64,000 nucleotides of DNA from Bradyrhizobium sp. 164. GTDB lineage: Bacteria > Pseudomonadota > Alphaproteobacteria > Rhizobiales > Xanthobacteraceae. A model generated the notes under the pieces. The model was given only the letters and a program-made list of their open reading frames with translations. It was not told where the DNA came from and did not search any database. Of the stretch, positions 8,436 through 16,212 are shown one piece after another. Each line of letters starts with the position of its first letter. Positions within the stretch are counted from its first letter, which is position 1. Where the stretch lies: positions 62,001 through 126,000 of the forward strand of contig NZ_JADPKA010000050.1 of the NCBI RefSeq assembly GCF_023073715.1. The letters run 5' to 3'. Position numbers and translations under genes: made by a program.

Positions 8436-8535
8436 TTCCGTTCCGATGCGCATCGGAACGGGGCTCCAGATTCTTATTTTGACGCGTTTTCTTTACGAGG
8501 ACCGGTATCGACCTCCCTCGAAAACGTTCTAGGCC
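8436..8535. repeat. Dispersed Bradyrhizobium-type repeat with 24-base perfect palindrome
   Basis: Bases 8438-8461 are a perfect 24-base palindrome (arms CCGTTCCGATGC). It is followed by the GACGCGTTTTCTTTACG ... CCGGTATCGACC ... CTCGAAAACG segment, which I recognise as a common intergenic repeat in Bradyrhizobium genomes. It follows the fpr stop and may act as its terminator. Confidence 0.65.
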
Positions 8536-8638
8536 CGTAATTCCTGCCCAATAAGGTCGCATTTTCGCCGCCGGGCGCCCGTTGCGGCGTCGATTCGGCG
8601 CACGATACTATGTGGGAGCGAATCAGCGGAGTTCCCAC

Positions 8639-8959
8639 ATGGTTGCGGACAGCGACAGCAACATCGCCTGGCACCGGGTCCAGTTGAAGAAGAACCGCGC
8701 CGAGTTGAAGGCGCTGGAGACCGCGCGCTTCACGATGGGCGAGATCGCCTCGTCGAAGCGGAACGGTCAATCCGAGAAGACCATCGCGGAACTCAAGCGC
8801 AAGATCGCGCAGTCCGAGCGCGTGATCGCCGATCGCGATAAGCGCACGCGCCGACCGCTCGCGACCGACCTGCAAAGCCTCAGCAATGTCAGCTGGAGCC
8901 ATTGGGACGCCTACACGCAGCAGCGCAAGACCGGGCAGCGATCTCCGGGACGGGGGTAG
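8639..8959 (+). CDS. Hypothetical charged helical protein
   Basis: A 106-residue protein with a long Lys/Glu/Arg-rich stretch (about residues 15-75, heptad-like, probable coiled coil) and a short C-terminal tail with SNVSWSHWDAY. No known domain is recognised. The frame is open further upstream to 8582, but ATG 8639 is the first start within a plausible distance of a weak GCGGAG site. It stands alone between fpr and the P450 gene. Confidence 0.6.
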   Translation: MVADSDSNIAWHRVQLKKNRAELKALETARFTMGEIASSKRNGQSEKTIAELKRKIAQSERVIADRDKRTRRPLATDLQSLSNVSWSHWDAYTQQRKTGQRSPGRG

Positions 8960-9066
8960 GCGTGTCTCTCGACACCTGCGACTGAAGCGGAGGGCGCGCT
9001 CCACCCTTGCACGGCCCGCGCCGTGCACCATCTCGGTGAGACGCCAGCAATCACTCCGGTGAACCC

Positions 9067-10368
9067 ATGACAGCGCGCCTCGATTTCACCAGCGAGGCCT
9101 TCTTTCGCGATCCGCCCAAGGCGATTGCGACGCTGCGCATGTCTGGCCCCGTGGTCGCGACGCGATTTCCTCTCATCGGCGACGTCTGGATTACCACAAC
9201 CCATGACGCCACCGCGCAGGTCCTGAAGGACGGCGCGACGTTCACGTTCCGAAGGGAGGATGGCGACGTCGCTGGTCTGCGCTGGTGGATGCCGAGATAC
9301 GTCAAGACCATCGCCAACAACATGCTGACGATGGACGAGCCGGATCACACGAGGCTCCGCGGCATCGTGGACGAGGCCTTTCGTCGGCGCGCCATCGTCG
9401 CGATGGAGCCGCGCATCCGTACTATTGCCGACGGTCTCGCCGACGAGCTCTTTGCGAACGGAAGCCCGGCCGATCTGGTTCAGCGCTACGCGCGTATCCT
9501 GCCGCTTGCGGTGATCTCCGAACTCCTGGGCCTGCCTCCGGCCGACCGTCCGAGATTCATCGCCTGGGCCAACACGATGTCCTCGCTGACCAATGTGGTC
9601 AGCTTTTTCCGGCTGCTGTTCGCGTTCCGCAAGATGCGTGCCTACCTCGAGCGGCAGTTGCAGATTGCACGTGTGCAAGGCGGCGAAGGCCTGATCGCAG
9701 AGCTGGTTCAGGTCGAGCGCGAGGGCGGCCAGATCACGCCGGACGAAATGGTTTCGATGGTCTTTCTGCTGCTTGCGGCCGGATCGGAGACCACCACGCA
9801 TCTCATCAGCGGCTCGGCGTACGAACTGCTCCGGAATCCCGGGTTGCGCCATTGGCTCGAAGAGGACTGGAGTCGCGTCGGGCTTGCCGTCGAAGAGTTC
9901 CTGCGCTTCGTCTCGCCAGTGCAATTCTCAAAGCCGCGCTATGTGCGGCGGGATCTCGACGTCGAAGGCGTGCGCCTGAAGAAGGGCGATCGCGTCATGG
10001 CGATGCTCGCCGCGGCGAACATGGATCCTACGGTGCACGATCGTCCGGAACGCCTCGATCTCGCGCGCAGGCCGAACCGGCACATCTCGTTCGGGACGGG
10101 GATCCATTTCTGCCTCGGCCACCAGCTCGCGCGCATTGAGGCGGCGTGCGCGCTCGAAGCGCTGTTCGTACGATGGCCAAAGCTTGGCTTGGCCGTCGAT
10201 CCGGCAGAGGTCCGCTGGCGCAGGCGGCCGGGTTTGCGTGCGATTGCGAAACTTCCCGTCTCAACTGAGGGCCCGCGGAACAGAGGCGCGCGCGGAGCTA
10301 TGATTGATCGTTCCCTCACCGCGGCGGGCTCAGTCCGCGATCTTTCGGAAAATCTTTGCCGAACGTGA
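9067..10368 (+). CDS. Cytochrome P450
   Basis: A 433-residue bacterial class I P450. The I-helix AAGSETT is at 237-243, the K-helix E277-x-x-R280 motif, and the heme loop FGTGIHFCLGHQLAR places the thiolate at Cys349. It is soluble, with no membrane anchor. A ferredoxin partner gene is not adjacent; the ferredoxin reductase at 7655 is the nearest redox gene. The substrate cannot be told from sequence. The coding end is only 7 bases before the promoter-like element of the next operon. Confidence 0.95.
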   Translation: MTARLDFTSEAFFRDPPKAIATLRMSGPVVATRFPLIGDVWITTTHDATAQVLKDGATFTFRREDGDVAGLRWWMPRYVKTIANNMLTMDEPDHTRLRGIVDEAFRRRAIVAMEPRIRTIADGLADELFANGSPADLVQRYARILPLAVISELLGLPPADRPRFIAWANTMSSLTNVVSFFRLLFAFRKMRAYLERQLQIARVQGGEGLIAELVQVEREGGQITPDEMVSMVFLLLAAGSETTTHLISGSAYELLRNPGLRHWLEEDWSRVGLAVEEFLRFVSPVQFSKPRYVRRDLDVEGVRLKKGDRVMAMLAAANMDPTVHDRPERLDLARRPNRHISFGTGIHFCLGHQLARIEAACALEALFVRWPKLGLAVDPAEVRWRRRPGLRAIAKLPVSTEGPRNRGARGAMIDRSLTAAGSVRDLSENLCRT

Positions 10369-10375
10369 TCAGTCA

Positions 10376-10400
10376 GGAACGGTGTGCCGCTGGTCCTGTT
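10376..10400 (+). promoter_or_regulatory. EcfG-type general stress promoter
   Basis: GGAAC at 10376-10380 and GTT (in GTTGTC) at 10398-10400 are separated by 17 bases, matching the alphaproteobacterial EcfG consensus GGAAC-N16-17-GTT. It starts 7 bases after the P450 stop and 75 bases before the first hydrophilic small gene, so it should drive that operon as part of the PhyR-EcfG general stress response. Confidence 0.7.
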
Positions 10401-10474
10401 GTCATCAGGACCTCGAACGCGGCGACGAGTTCCTTGGCCGCATCGCAGGTCACCGTCTTAACGGAGACAAGATC

Positions 10475-10660
10475 ATGGCCAGCAAGATGCCACCTGTTCC
10501 ACCGGATAATCAGAGCCCGAAGGGAACTGGCGACGCCAAGCAAGTGTCGGCGGATCGGACCCCGCACGGCCAACGGCGCGTGGAAAATCCGGACCAGCAG
10601 GGACAGCAGGGCAACATCAAGCAGAACACGACCAATCAAGGCTATCAGCAAGATCGGTGA
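10475..10660 (+). CDS. Small hydrophilic disordered protein 1
   Basis: A 61-residue protein rich in Gln, Asn, Pro, Gly and Lys and without Cys, Trp, Phe or Leu; the C-terminal half is a run of Gln/Asn/Gly segments. Such composition resembles hydrophilins or LEA-like stress proteins that stay soluble and unfolded. CGGAGAC precedes the ATG by about 7 bases. It is the first gene of a five-gene set reading the same way with gaps of 3 to 33 bases. The function is not known. Confidence 0.65.
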   Translation: MASKMPPVPPDNQSPKGTGDAKQVSADRTPHGQRRVENPDQQGQQGNIKQNTTNQGYQQDR

Positions 10661-10674
10661 GGAGGACGACGTTC

Positions 10675-10875
10675 ATGTCGACATCCATCAAGACACCAAA
10701 CAGCATTCGTCAGGGCGGACCTGGCGCTTCGCACGAGAATGCGAAGGCCCCGCTGGAAGTGAAGAAACCGCCGGCGGACGATTTGCAGCGCAGTCACAGC
10801 CGGATCTCCGGCGGAGGCGGCGAGCGCGATTCCCATCACAGACACGATGAAGCCGGAAAGGGCGGAGGCAGGTAG
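10675..10875 (+). CDS. Small hydrophilic disordered protein 2
   Basis: A 66-residue Gly/Ser/His/Lys-rich protein with a SGGGGERDSHHRHDE segment near the C-terminus and no Cys, Trp, Phe or Tyr. GAGGAGGAC lies 5 bases before the ATG. The His cluster could bind metal, but this is speculation. It is the second gene of the stress operon. Confidence 0.65.
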   Translation: MSTSIKTPNSIRQGGPGASHENAKAPLEVKKPPADDLQRSHSRISGGGGERDSHHRHDEAGKGGGR

Positions 10876-10878
10876 CTC

Positions 10879-11106
10879 ATGAGCAGCAAGCAACCCAAGT
10901 TGTACATGCCTAGCGAGAAGGACATGCGCGAAAATCCCCTGATCGGAGGATCAAAGGGAGCGACAATGGCGGGTGCGTCACCCGACGATCTCGAAGATGC
11001 TCTCGGTGAGAACACAATCGAGGGCGATCGCGAGAATGATGTGGGCGTCGGCGGCGGCATCGACAAGGACGTCGCACATGGCGGCGCGCACCGAAGGCGC
11101 CGGTAG
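10879..11106 (+). CDS. Small hydrophilic disordered protein 3
   Basis: A 75-residue protein, acidic in the middle (DDLEDALGEN, DKDV) and ending in an arginine run. It has no Cys, Trp or Phe. GGAGGCAG overlaps the end of gene 2 and serves as ribosome site; the gap to gene 2 is 3 bases. No domain is recognised. Confidence 0.65.
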   Translation: MSSKQPKLYMPSEKDMRENPLIGGSKGATMAGASPDDLEDALGENTIEGDRENDVGVGGGIDKDVAHGGAHRRRR

Positions 11107-11120
11107 TCCGGAGAACAGCA

Positions 11121-11384
11121 ATGCAAGGCAAAAAGACCCACGAGCAGCAGGTTCGCATTCTCGAGCGCAAGCCCGATGTTCCCGACGCGCGGGAGCTCGA
11201 TCAGGCTATCGGCCATAATGCCGAGGACGCTGCTGTTCATCGCGCGCGCTCGGAAGCCAGGCACAGCGAATACGCAGTAAGTCGCGGCGGCCTCAATCAG
11301 GAGAGCGATCACAACAAGCACAATGATTCCGGCCAGAGCGGCCACAAGCCGCCGAAGCCAATGCCGGCGCAACAAAAGCACTAA
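11121..11384 (+). CDS. Small hydrophilic disordered protein 4
   Basis: An 87-residue protein with an N-terminal amphipathic helix-like part (about residues 1-50, with EQQVRILERKPDVPDARELD) and a disordered Asn/His/Lys/Pro C-terminus. It lacks Cys, Trp and Phe. GGAGAAC lies 8 bases upstream of the ATG. It is the fourth gene of the stress operon. Confidence 0.65.
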   Translation: MQGKKTHEQQVRILERKPDVPDARELDQAIGHNAEDAAVHRARSEARHSEYAVSRGGLNQESDHNKHNDSGQSGHKPPKPMPAQQKH

Positions 11385-11417
11385 GTCTTCGGAAGATCAC
11401 TGCAAGAGGAGAAACCG

Positions 11418-11657
11418 ATGCCAGCAGGGCACGGCAGCAAGACGCACTTCAGATCGGGAATGCATGGCAAGGGCGATGGCACTGGCGCCATGGCCGAAAT
11501 CCCGAAGGACAAGATCGGCGACAACATGGTGCTGTCAAACCGCGACAAGGCACAGCATTCGGACATCCGCGGCATGGATGGCAAGTTCATCCAGACCGAG
11601 CAGTATCAGGACCATGCAGCCAACCGGCTCGACGATGAGCCGGAGACCGAGACCTGA
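11418..11657 (+). CDS. Small hydrophilic disordered protein 5
   Basis: A 79-residue Gly/Asp/Lys/His-rich protein with alternating acidic and basic residues, ending in an acidic tail; no Cys or Trp. GAGGAGAAACC lies just upstream. It is the last gene of the operon and is followed by a strong terminator. Small hydrophilic proteins of this kind are frequent in Bradyrhizobium stress regulons, but I cannot name a characterised homologue. Confidence 0.65.
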   Translation: MPAGHGSKTHFRSGMHGKGDGTGAMAEIPKDKIGDNMVLSNRDKAQHSDIRGMDGKFIQTEQYQDHAANRLDDEPETET

Positions 11658-11683
11658 GAAGTGGCGTTCCTCCCGACCAACTC

Positions 11684-11712
11684 GCGGACCGGTTTCAGCC
11701 GGTCCGCTTTTT
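11684..11712. terminator. Intrinsic terminator of the hydrophilic-protein operon
   Basis: GCGGACCGG pairs perfectly with CCGGTCCGC over a 6-base loop, followed directly by five T residues. It overlaps the stop codon of the convergent DUF763 gene and may act on both transcripts. Confidence 0.85.
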
Positions 11713-12939
11713 GGTCGGTGTCAGATCGCGCTCCCAGCCGAACACGGATCGGCCGTCGAGGTCGGGCGAGGCAGCACGCTCGCCGGCGATGTAGGCCTCG
11801 ACCGAGGGGCCCTGTGCGGTCCGCTCCAACCGCCGCGCCTGGTCGTCGAGGCGCTTGATCGCCTGCATTTCTTCCTCGCGTCCCAGCTTGGCGTTCTGAA
11901 TCGCGCCCTTCAGCACTTGGATAGTTTCGTCATAGACCTTGATTGGAACGGGATAGGGATGCCGGTCCTTGCCGCCATGGGCGAGCGAAAAGCGCGCGGG
12001 ATCGTTGAAACGATAGGGTGCGCCGTGCACGACCTCGGCGACCATCGCAAGTGAGTGCACGGTGCGCGCACCGACGCCGGGCGTCAGCAACAGCTCCGGG
12101 AAATCGACCGGGCCGCGCTCGGCCGCCGCGGCCAGCGTGCCGTGCAGGCGTCGTGCGAACACGTCCTTGGGGCGAACGTCGTGATGCGCGGGCATGATCA
12201 GATGCGGCAGTATGGCCTGCGCCGGCTCGAGGCCGGTGAGTCGTTCGAACTCGGAGACAATGCGATCCGGGCCAAGACCTCTCAACAGCTCGAGCTGCGC
12301 GGTGCGCGAGATATCGGCGCGATGGTCGGTGAGGTTGACGATCTCGCCTTGCTTGGGACCGTCGATCGCAGTGTGGGGCGTATCGACAAAACTCTTCAGC
12401 GCCTCGGAATGCCAGTGGTAGCGGCGGGCCTGCCGCTTGTCGCCGTTCATGCCCTGCTGCACCACCGTCCATTTGCCCTCTGCGGTGACGAAGAACCCAT
12501 GGAGATAGAGGTCGAAGCCGTCTTGCACAGCCGCGCTGTCGACCTTCGCCACCAGGCGGCTGGCACGCGTCAGCATTGCGCCGTCCAAGCCGACACGCTC
12601 GCCAAGCTGCAACAGCTCGTCCGGCGTCTTGCGTGAATGCTGGCCGCGGCCGCCACAGACATAGATGCCGAGCTCGTCCTGGAGCGGTCCGAGTCCACGC
12701 TTCAGGGCGCCGATCACGGAGGTCGTGATGCCGGAGGAGTGCCAGTCCATCCCCATCACGGCGCCAAACGACTGGAACCAGAACGGATGCGACAGCCGCT
12801 GCATGAACGCGTCGCGTCCGTAATGATGCACGATCGCCTGAGTGACGATTGCGCCCAACGAAGCCATGCGGCTTGCCAGCCACGGCGGAACACGTCCGGT
12901 GTGCAAGGGAAGATCGGCGCTGCCGCTACGTCGGGTCAT
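11695..12939 (-). CDS. DUF763 domain-containing protein
   Basis: A 414-residue protein. The N-terminal half carries the DUF763 pattern (LPLHTGRVPPWL, then a VCGGRGQHSRKTP segment), and the middle has a helix-hairpin-helix-like LLLTPGVGARTVHSLAMV stretch reminiscent of DNA glycosylases. The C-terminal part is a charged helix. The family is found in bacteria and archaea and its reaction is unknown; a DNA-repair role is a guess from the HhH-like element. The stop lies inside the shared terminator hairpin. Confidence 0.85.
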   Translation of the reverse strand: MTRRSGSADLPLHTGRVPPWLASRMASLGAIVTQAIVHHYGRDAFMQRLSHPFWFQSFGAVMGMDWHSSGITTSVIGALKRGLGPLQDELGIYVCGGRGQHSRKTPDELLQLGERVGLDGAMLTRASRLVAKVDSAAVQDGFDLYLHGFFVTAEGKWTVVQQGMNGDKRQARRYHWHSEALKSFVDTPHTAIDGPKQGEIVNLTDHRADISRTAQLELLRGLGPDRIVSEFERLTGLEPAQAILPHLIMPAHHDVRPKDVFARRLHGTLAAAAERGPVDFPELLLTPGVGARTVHSLAMVAEVVHGAPYRFNDPARFSLAHGGKDRHPYPVPIKVYDETIQVLKGAIQNAKLGREEEMQAIKRLDDQARRLERTAQGPSVEAYIAGERAASPDLDGRSVFGWERDLTPTKKRTG

Positions 12940-13065
12940 GGGCGCCCTAAATTAGCTCAGTTCGGCAGCGGTTGCACCAGCGGAATGCTGCGTTGCACGA
13001 GATAGGGGAGCGAAGCTGGGCGGCAGGCGTTGAGCGCTGACGCGTACGTAAGGACAGGGACAGCA

Positions 13066-14208
13066 ATGAATTGGCAGACCCTTATGGCCGACATCGACAG
13101 GATGTTCGGCTGGATACCGTCATGGTTCATCGGCCTCGGCTTGGTCGCCGGCGCGATGATGCTCGCTCTGTCGTTCTATCGGTTCGCTGTTTGGCTGCTC
13201 AATCGCGCTTTCGGAACCCGGCTTCCGCTCCTGAGTGTGTTCATCGAGCGCACGTCCGGCCCGGCCCAGCTGGCGCTGTGTCTGGCTGCCGTGGCACTGG
13301 TCCTGCCACTTGCGCCGCTCGACGATACGATCCGCACGCCGCTGATGCGCCTGTTCGTCGTCGCCGTCATCGCCTTGATCGGCTGGATATCGATCCGGAT
13401 CGTCGACATGAGTGCGGCGCGATACTTGCAGAACTTTCGCGACGTCACCGAGAATTTCATCGCGCGCAAGCAAGTCACGCAAGTCCGCGTGTTCAAGCGT
13501 GTCACCGACACCATCATCGTTATCATCACAGTCTCCACCGCGCTGATGACGTTCGACTCGGTGAGGCAATATGGCGTCAGCCTTTTCGCCTCCGCCGGTG
13601 CCGCCGGTATCATCGTCGGTCTTGCCGCGCGGCCGCTGCTGAGCAATCTGATCGCGGGCTTGCAGATCGCCATCACCCAGCCGATCCGCATCGAGGATGC
13701 CGTGATCATCGAGAACGAGTGGGGATGGGTCGAGGACATCGCCTCGACCTATGTCGTGATCCGGCTGTGGGATTGGCGCCGTATGGTGGTGCCGCTGTCC
13801 TATTTCATCGAAAAGCCGTTCCAGAACTGGACGCGCGACACCGCCTCGCTGATCGGAGTGGTCGGGCTCCATGTCGATTACCGTGCCGATGTGGCGCGCA
13901 TCAGGCGCTGGCTGGAGGAGGCGGTGAAGCAGTCCAAGCTCTGGGACGGCGCCGTGGTCAATCTCCAGGTGATCGACGCAGATTCGCGCACCATCGAGCT
14001 TCGCGCGCTGGTCAGCGCGCGCAATGCGCCGCAATCCTGGGACCTGCGCTGCGAGGTCAGAGAGAAGCTCGTGGCCTTCATCCGCGACGAGATGCCGGAG
14101 GCACTGCCGCGCGAGCGTGCGATCCTGATCCCCTCGGGTGACGATGATGCCGATTTGCCGCGGCGCCCCGCGCCGCCGGAGAAAATGCGGGCGAGGGCCC
14201 ATAACTGA
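13066..14208 (+). CDS. MscS family mechanosensitive ion channel
   Basis: A 380-residue inner-membrane protein with about four N-terminal transmembrane segments. The pore and beta-domain region matches MscS (FASAGAAGIIVGLAARPLLSNLIAGLQIAITQPI followed by the EDAVI...WGWVEDI...RLWDWRRMVVP segment). MscS proteins open under membrane tension to release solutes on hypo-osmotic shock. AAGGACAGGGA lies before ATG 13066; an upstream TTG at 13030 in the same frame is less likely. It is divergent from the DUF763 gene. Confidence 0.92.
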   Translation: MNWQTLMADIDRMFGWIPSWFIGLGLVAGAMMLALSFYRFAVWLLNRAFGTRLPLLSVFIERTSGPAQLALCLAAVALVLPLAPLDDTIRTPLMRLFVVAVIALIGWISIRIVDMSAARYLQNFRDVTENFIARKQVTQVRVFKRVTDTIIVIITVSTALMTFDSVRQYGVSLFASAGAAGIIVGLAARPLLSNLIAGLQIAITQPIRIEDAVIIENEWGWVEDIASTYVVIRLWDWRRMVVPLSYFIEKPFQNWTRDTASLIGVVGLHVDYRADVARIRRWLEEAVKQSKLWDGAVVNLQVIDADSRTIELRALVSARNAPQSWDLRCEVREKLVAFIRDEMPEALPRERAILIPSGDDDADLPRRPAPPEKMRARAHN

Positions 14209-14330
14209 ACGGCGCGTCCCTTCTTGCTGGGCGGAGGCTGGCCACTCGCGCGTCTTCGCCGTCGGGGCGCGCGGGCGTGCTGAGCAGGGCGCTGCCCGAG
14301 GCGCCTAGTGCGATTCTCGTGCGAACAGCC

Positions 14331-15311
14331 TCACTGGGCGCGGATGTTGGCGGCCTTCAGCAACGGCTCCCACTTCGTCGCCTCGGCATGCATATAGGCG
14401 TCAAAGTCCTTGGCGGAGGAGCCAACCGGGGTGGCGCCGATCTTGCCGAGCGTCGACAGGACGCTCGGATCCTGCAGCGCCGCCTTCAGGTCGGTTTCGA
14501 GCTTGGCGACGATCTCCGGCGGCATCTTCGCCGGACCGAGCAGGCCCCACCAGACCGAGACGTCGTAGCCGGGCACGCCGGCTTCCGTGACGGTCGGAAC
14601 ATCCGGCAGCGCCTTGGAGCGCTCGGCCGAGGTCACCGCGAGTGCGCGCACCGGCCCGCCTTCGAGCTGGCCGATCGCTTCCGCGAGCGGATTGATGCTG
14701 AGCGGAATCTCGCCGGCGATCACCGCCGTCAGCGCCGGTGCGCCGCCCTTGTAAGGGATCGCCACGATCTTGCTGCCCGACATGTATTTGAGCAGTTCGC
14801 CGGCCAGATGCGCCGAGGTGCCGTTGCCGGACATGCCATAGGAGAGCTTGTCCGGCTCCTTCTTCGCCGCAGTGAAGAGATCGCCAAGCGTCTTGTAGGG
14901 GCTGTCCTTGGCGACGACGATCGCGAGCGGCGAGGAAGCGATCTCGGTGATCGCGGTAAAATCCTTGAACGTGTCGTAGGGCACGCTCGGATAGATGAAC
15001 TGATTGAGAGGATGACCGCTCGCGACCAGGATCAACGTGTATCCGTCCGGCGCGGCCTGCGTCAGCGCCTGCGAGGCAACGATGCCGCCTGCGCCCGGGC
15101 GGTTGTCGATCACGGGCTGCTGGCCCCAGGTCTTGGCCAGCGCCTGGCCCAGCGTGCGCGCGAGCACGTCCACCGCACCGCCCGCGGCGTAGGGGACCAG
15201 AATGTGGACCGGCTTGCTCGGATAAATGTCGGCGGACTGCGCGGCGCCGCCCGCCAGCAGCAGACCGGCACACAGCATCAAACCGCCGATCTTTTTGTTC
15301 AAACCCAGCAT
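14331..15311 (-). CDS. Bug family tripartite tricarboxylate transporter substrate-binding protein
   Basis: A 326-residue periplasmic binding protein of the TctC/Bug family. It has an N-terminal signal peptide (about 26 residues, ending near AQSA), then the YPSKPVHILVPYAAGGAVD hallmark, PGAGG and the SYGMSGNGTSAHLAGE region. ATG 15311 is supported by AAGGAG upstream; the longer frame to 15422 runs through the regulator's promoter. No TctA/TctB membrane genes are adjacent, as is common for orphan Bug proteins. It is divergent from a TetR regulator and next to aromatic degradation genes, so an aromatic carboxylate ligand is plausible. Confidence 0.92.
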   Translation of the reverse strand: MLGLNKKIGGLMLCAGLLLAGGAAQSADIYPSKPVHILVPYAAGGAVDVLARTLGQALAKTWGQQPVIDNRPGAGGIVASQALTQAAPDGYTLILVASGHPLNQFIYPSVPYDTFKDFTAITEIASSPLAIVVAKDSPYKTLGDLFTAAKKEPDKLSYGMSGNGTSAHLAGELLKYMSGSKIVAIPYKGGAPALTAVIAGEIPLSINPLAEAIGQLEGGPVRALAVTSAERSKALPDVPTVTEAGVPGYDVSVWWGLLGPAKMPPEIVAKLETDLKAALQDPSVLSTLGKIGATPVGSSAKDFDAYMHAEATKWEPLLKAANIRAQ

Positions 15312-15405
15312 TTCCCAGCACTCCTTGAGGGCATTCGGCCGCCTGCCGGCGGTCTCCAGGCCATTGCGGACACCGCCCGTTGTTTTTGTTGACGAGACTT
15401 GATCT

Positions 15406-15423
15406 TTTGTACGATAGTACAAA
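15406..15423. promoter_or_regulatory. Candidate TetR operator (perfect inverted repeat)
   Basis: TTTGTAC-GATA-GTACAAA is a perfect 7+4+7 inverted repeat ending 5 bases before the TetR start codon, in the divergent gap to the Bug gene. Its place and symmetry indicate autoregulation and control of the Bug gene by the adjacent TetR protein. Confidence 0.7.
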
Positions 15424-15427
15424 TCGT

Positions 15428-16138
15428 ATGGTACGCAAGTCCACCAGCAAGGAAACGGCCCGCAAGCCGAACATGCGCGAGGCGATCCTCGCCGCGGCCG
15501 AGGAGCTGTTTGCCACGAACGGCTTCAATGCTGTGTCGGTGCGCGACATCGCGCAGGCTGCCGGGGCCAATCCCGGCAGCGTGACCTATCATTTCAAGAC
15601 CAAGGACGGCCTACTGCTGGAGATCTACCGGCGCCATTGCGGGCCGATGAATTTGCGCCGATCCGAACTGCTCGCGGCCGCCAAGCGCGTGCGCGATCTC
15701 CAGGATCGGCTGGAGGCGATCGTGCGCGCTTATGTGGTGCCGGCCTTCACCTCGGGCAGCGATCTCGCCGGCGGCGGCGCGCGCTTCACGCGGCTGCGTG
15801 CCGTGATGTCGGCGGAAGGCAACGAGGTCGCTCGAAAAATCATCGCGCAGACCTTTGACGACACCAGCCACGCCTTCATCGACGCGATTCACGAGAGTCT
15901 GCCACACATTCCGCGCACCGACATCGTCTGGCGCAGCCATTTCCTGCTGGGTGCACTCTATTATTCACTGGTGACGCCGGAGCGCGTGTCGCGCCTGTCG
16001 CGCGGTGAGGCCGACGGCGGCGATGCAGCCAATGCCATCGAGCAACTGGTGCAGGCCACCGTTGCCTCGTTCCAGGCGCCCGCGCTGGATCAAGCCGCGC
16101 CGGTGCGGCGGCGGCCGGTCGTCAGCAGCAAGACTTGA
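15428..16138 (+). CDS. TetR family transcriptional regulator
   Basis: A 236-residue regulator. The N-terminal helix-turn-helix (about residues 15-60) reads REAILAAAEELFATNGF...SVRDIAQAAGANPGSVTYHFKTKDGLL, the standard TetR pattern. The C-terminal ligand domain resembles the TetR_C group with an FTRLRAVM segment. No Shine-Dalgarno is seen before ATG 15428, which sits right after the operator. It probably controls the divergent Bug gene and perhaps the downstream aromatic operon. Confidence 0.93.
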   Translation: MVRKSTSKETARKPNMREAILAAAEELFATNGFNAVSVRDIAQAAGANPGSVTYHFKTKDGLLLEIYRRHCGPMNLRRSELLAAAKRVRDLQDRLEAIVRAYVVPAFTSGSDLAGGGARFTRLRAVMSAEGNEVARKIIAQTFDDTSHAFIDAIHESLPHIPRTDIVWRSHFLLGALYYSLVTPERVSRLSRGEADGGDAANAIEQLVQATVASFQAPALDQAAPVRRRPVVSSKT

Positions 16139-16173
16139 AAGAAGCCGCACGAGGGGAGGCGCGGCCTTACGCT

Positions 16174-16189
16174 TCCACTCGCAAGTGGA
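16174..16189. promoter_or_regulatory. Perfect inverted repeat before the aromatic operon
   Basis: TCCACT-CGCA-AGTGGA is a 6+4+6 perfect inverted repeat 23 bases upstream of the first amidohydrolase start. It may be an operator or a weak terminator of the TetR gene. It does not match the TetR operator at 15406. Confidence 0.35.
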
Positions 16190-16212
16190 CCATGTGACGG
16201 GGTGTTGAGGAC

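Noticed and set aside
8455..8488. GGAAC followed by CGTTT after the fpr gene as an EcfG promoter
   Set aside because: The spacing is about 25 bases, too long for EcfG; the GGAAC belongs to the dispersed repeat palindrome.
14277..15392. 371-residue plus-strand frame
   Set aside because: Shadow of the Bug binding-protein gene; arginine- and glycine-rich without a recognisable domain.
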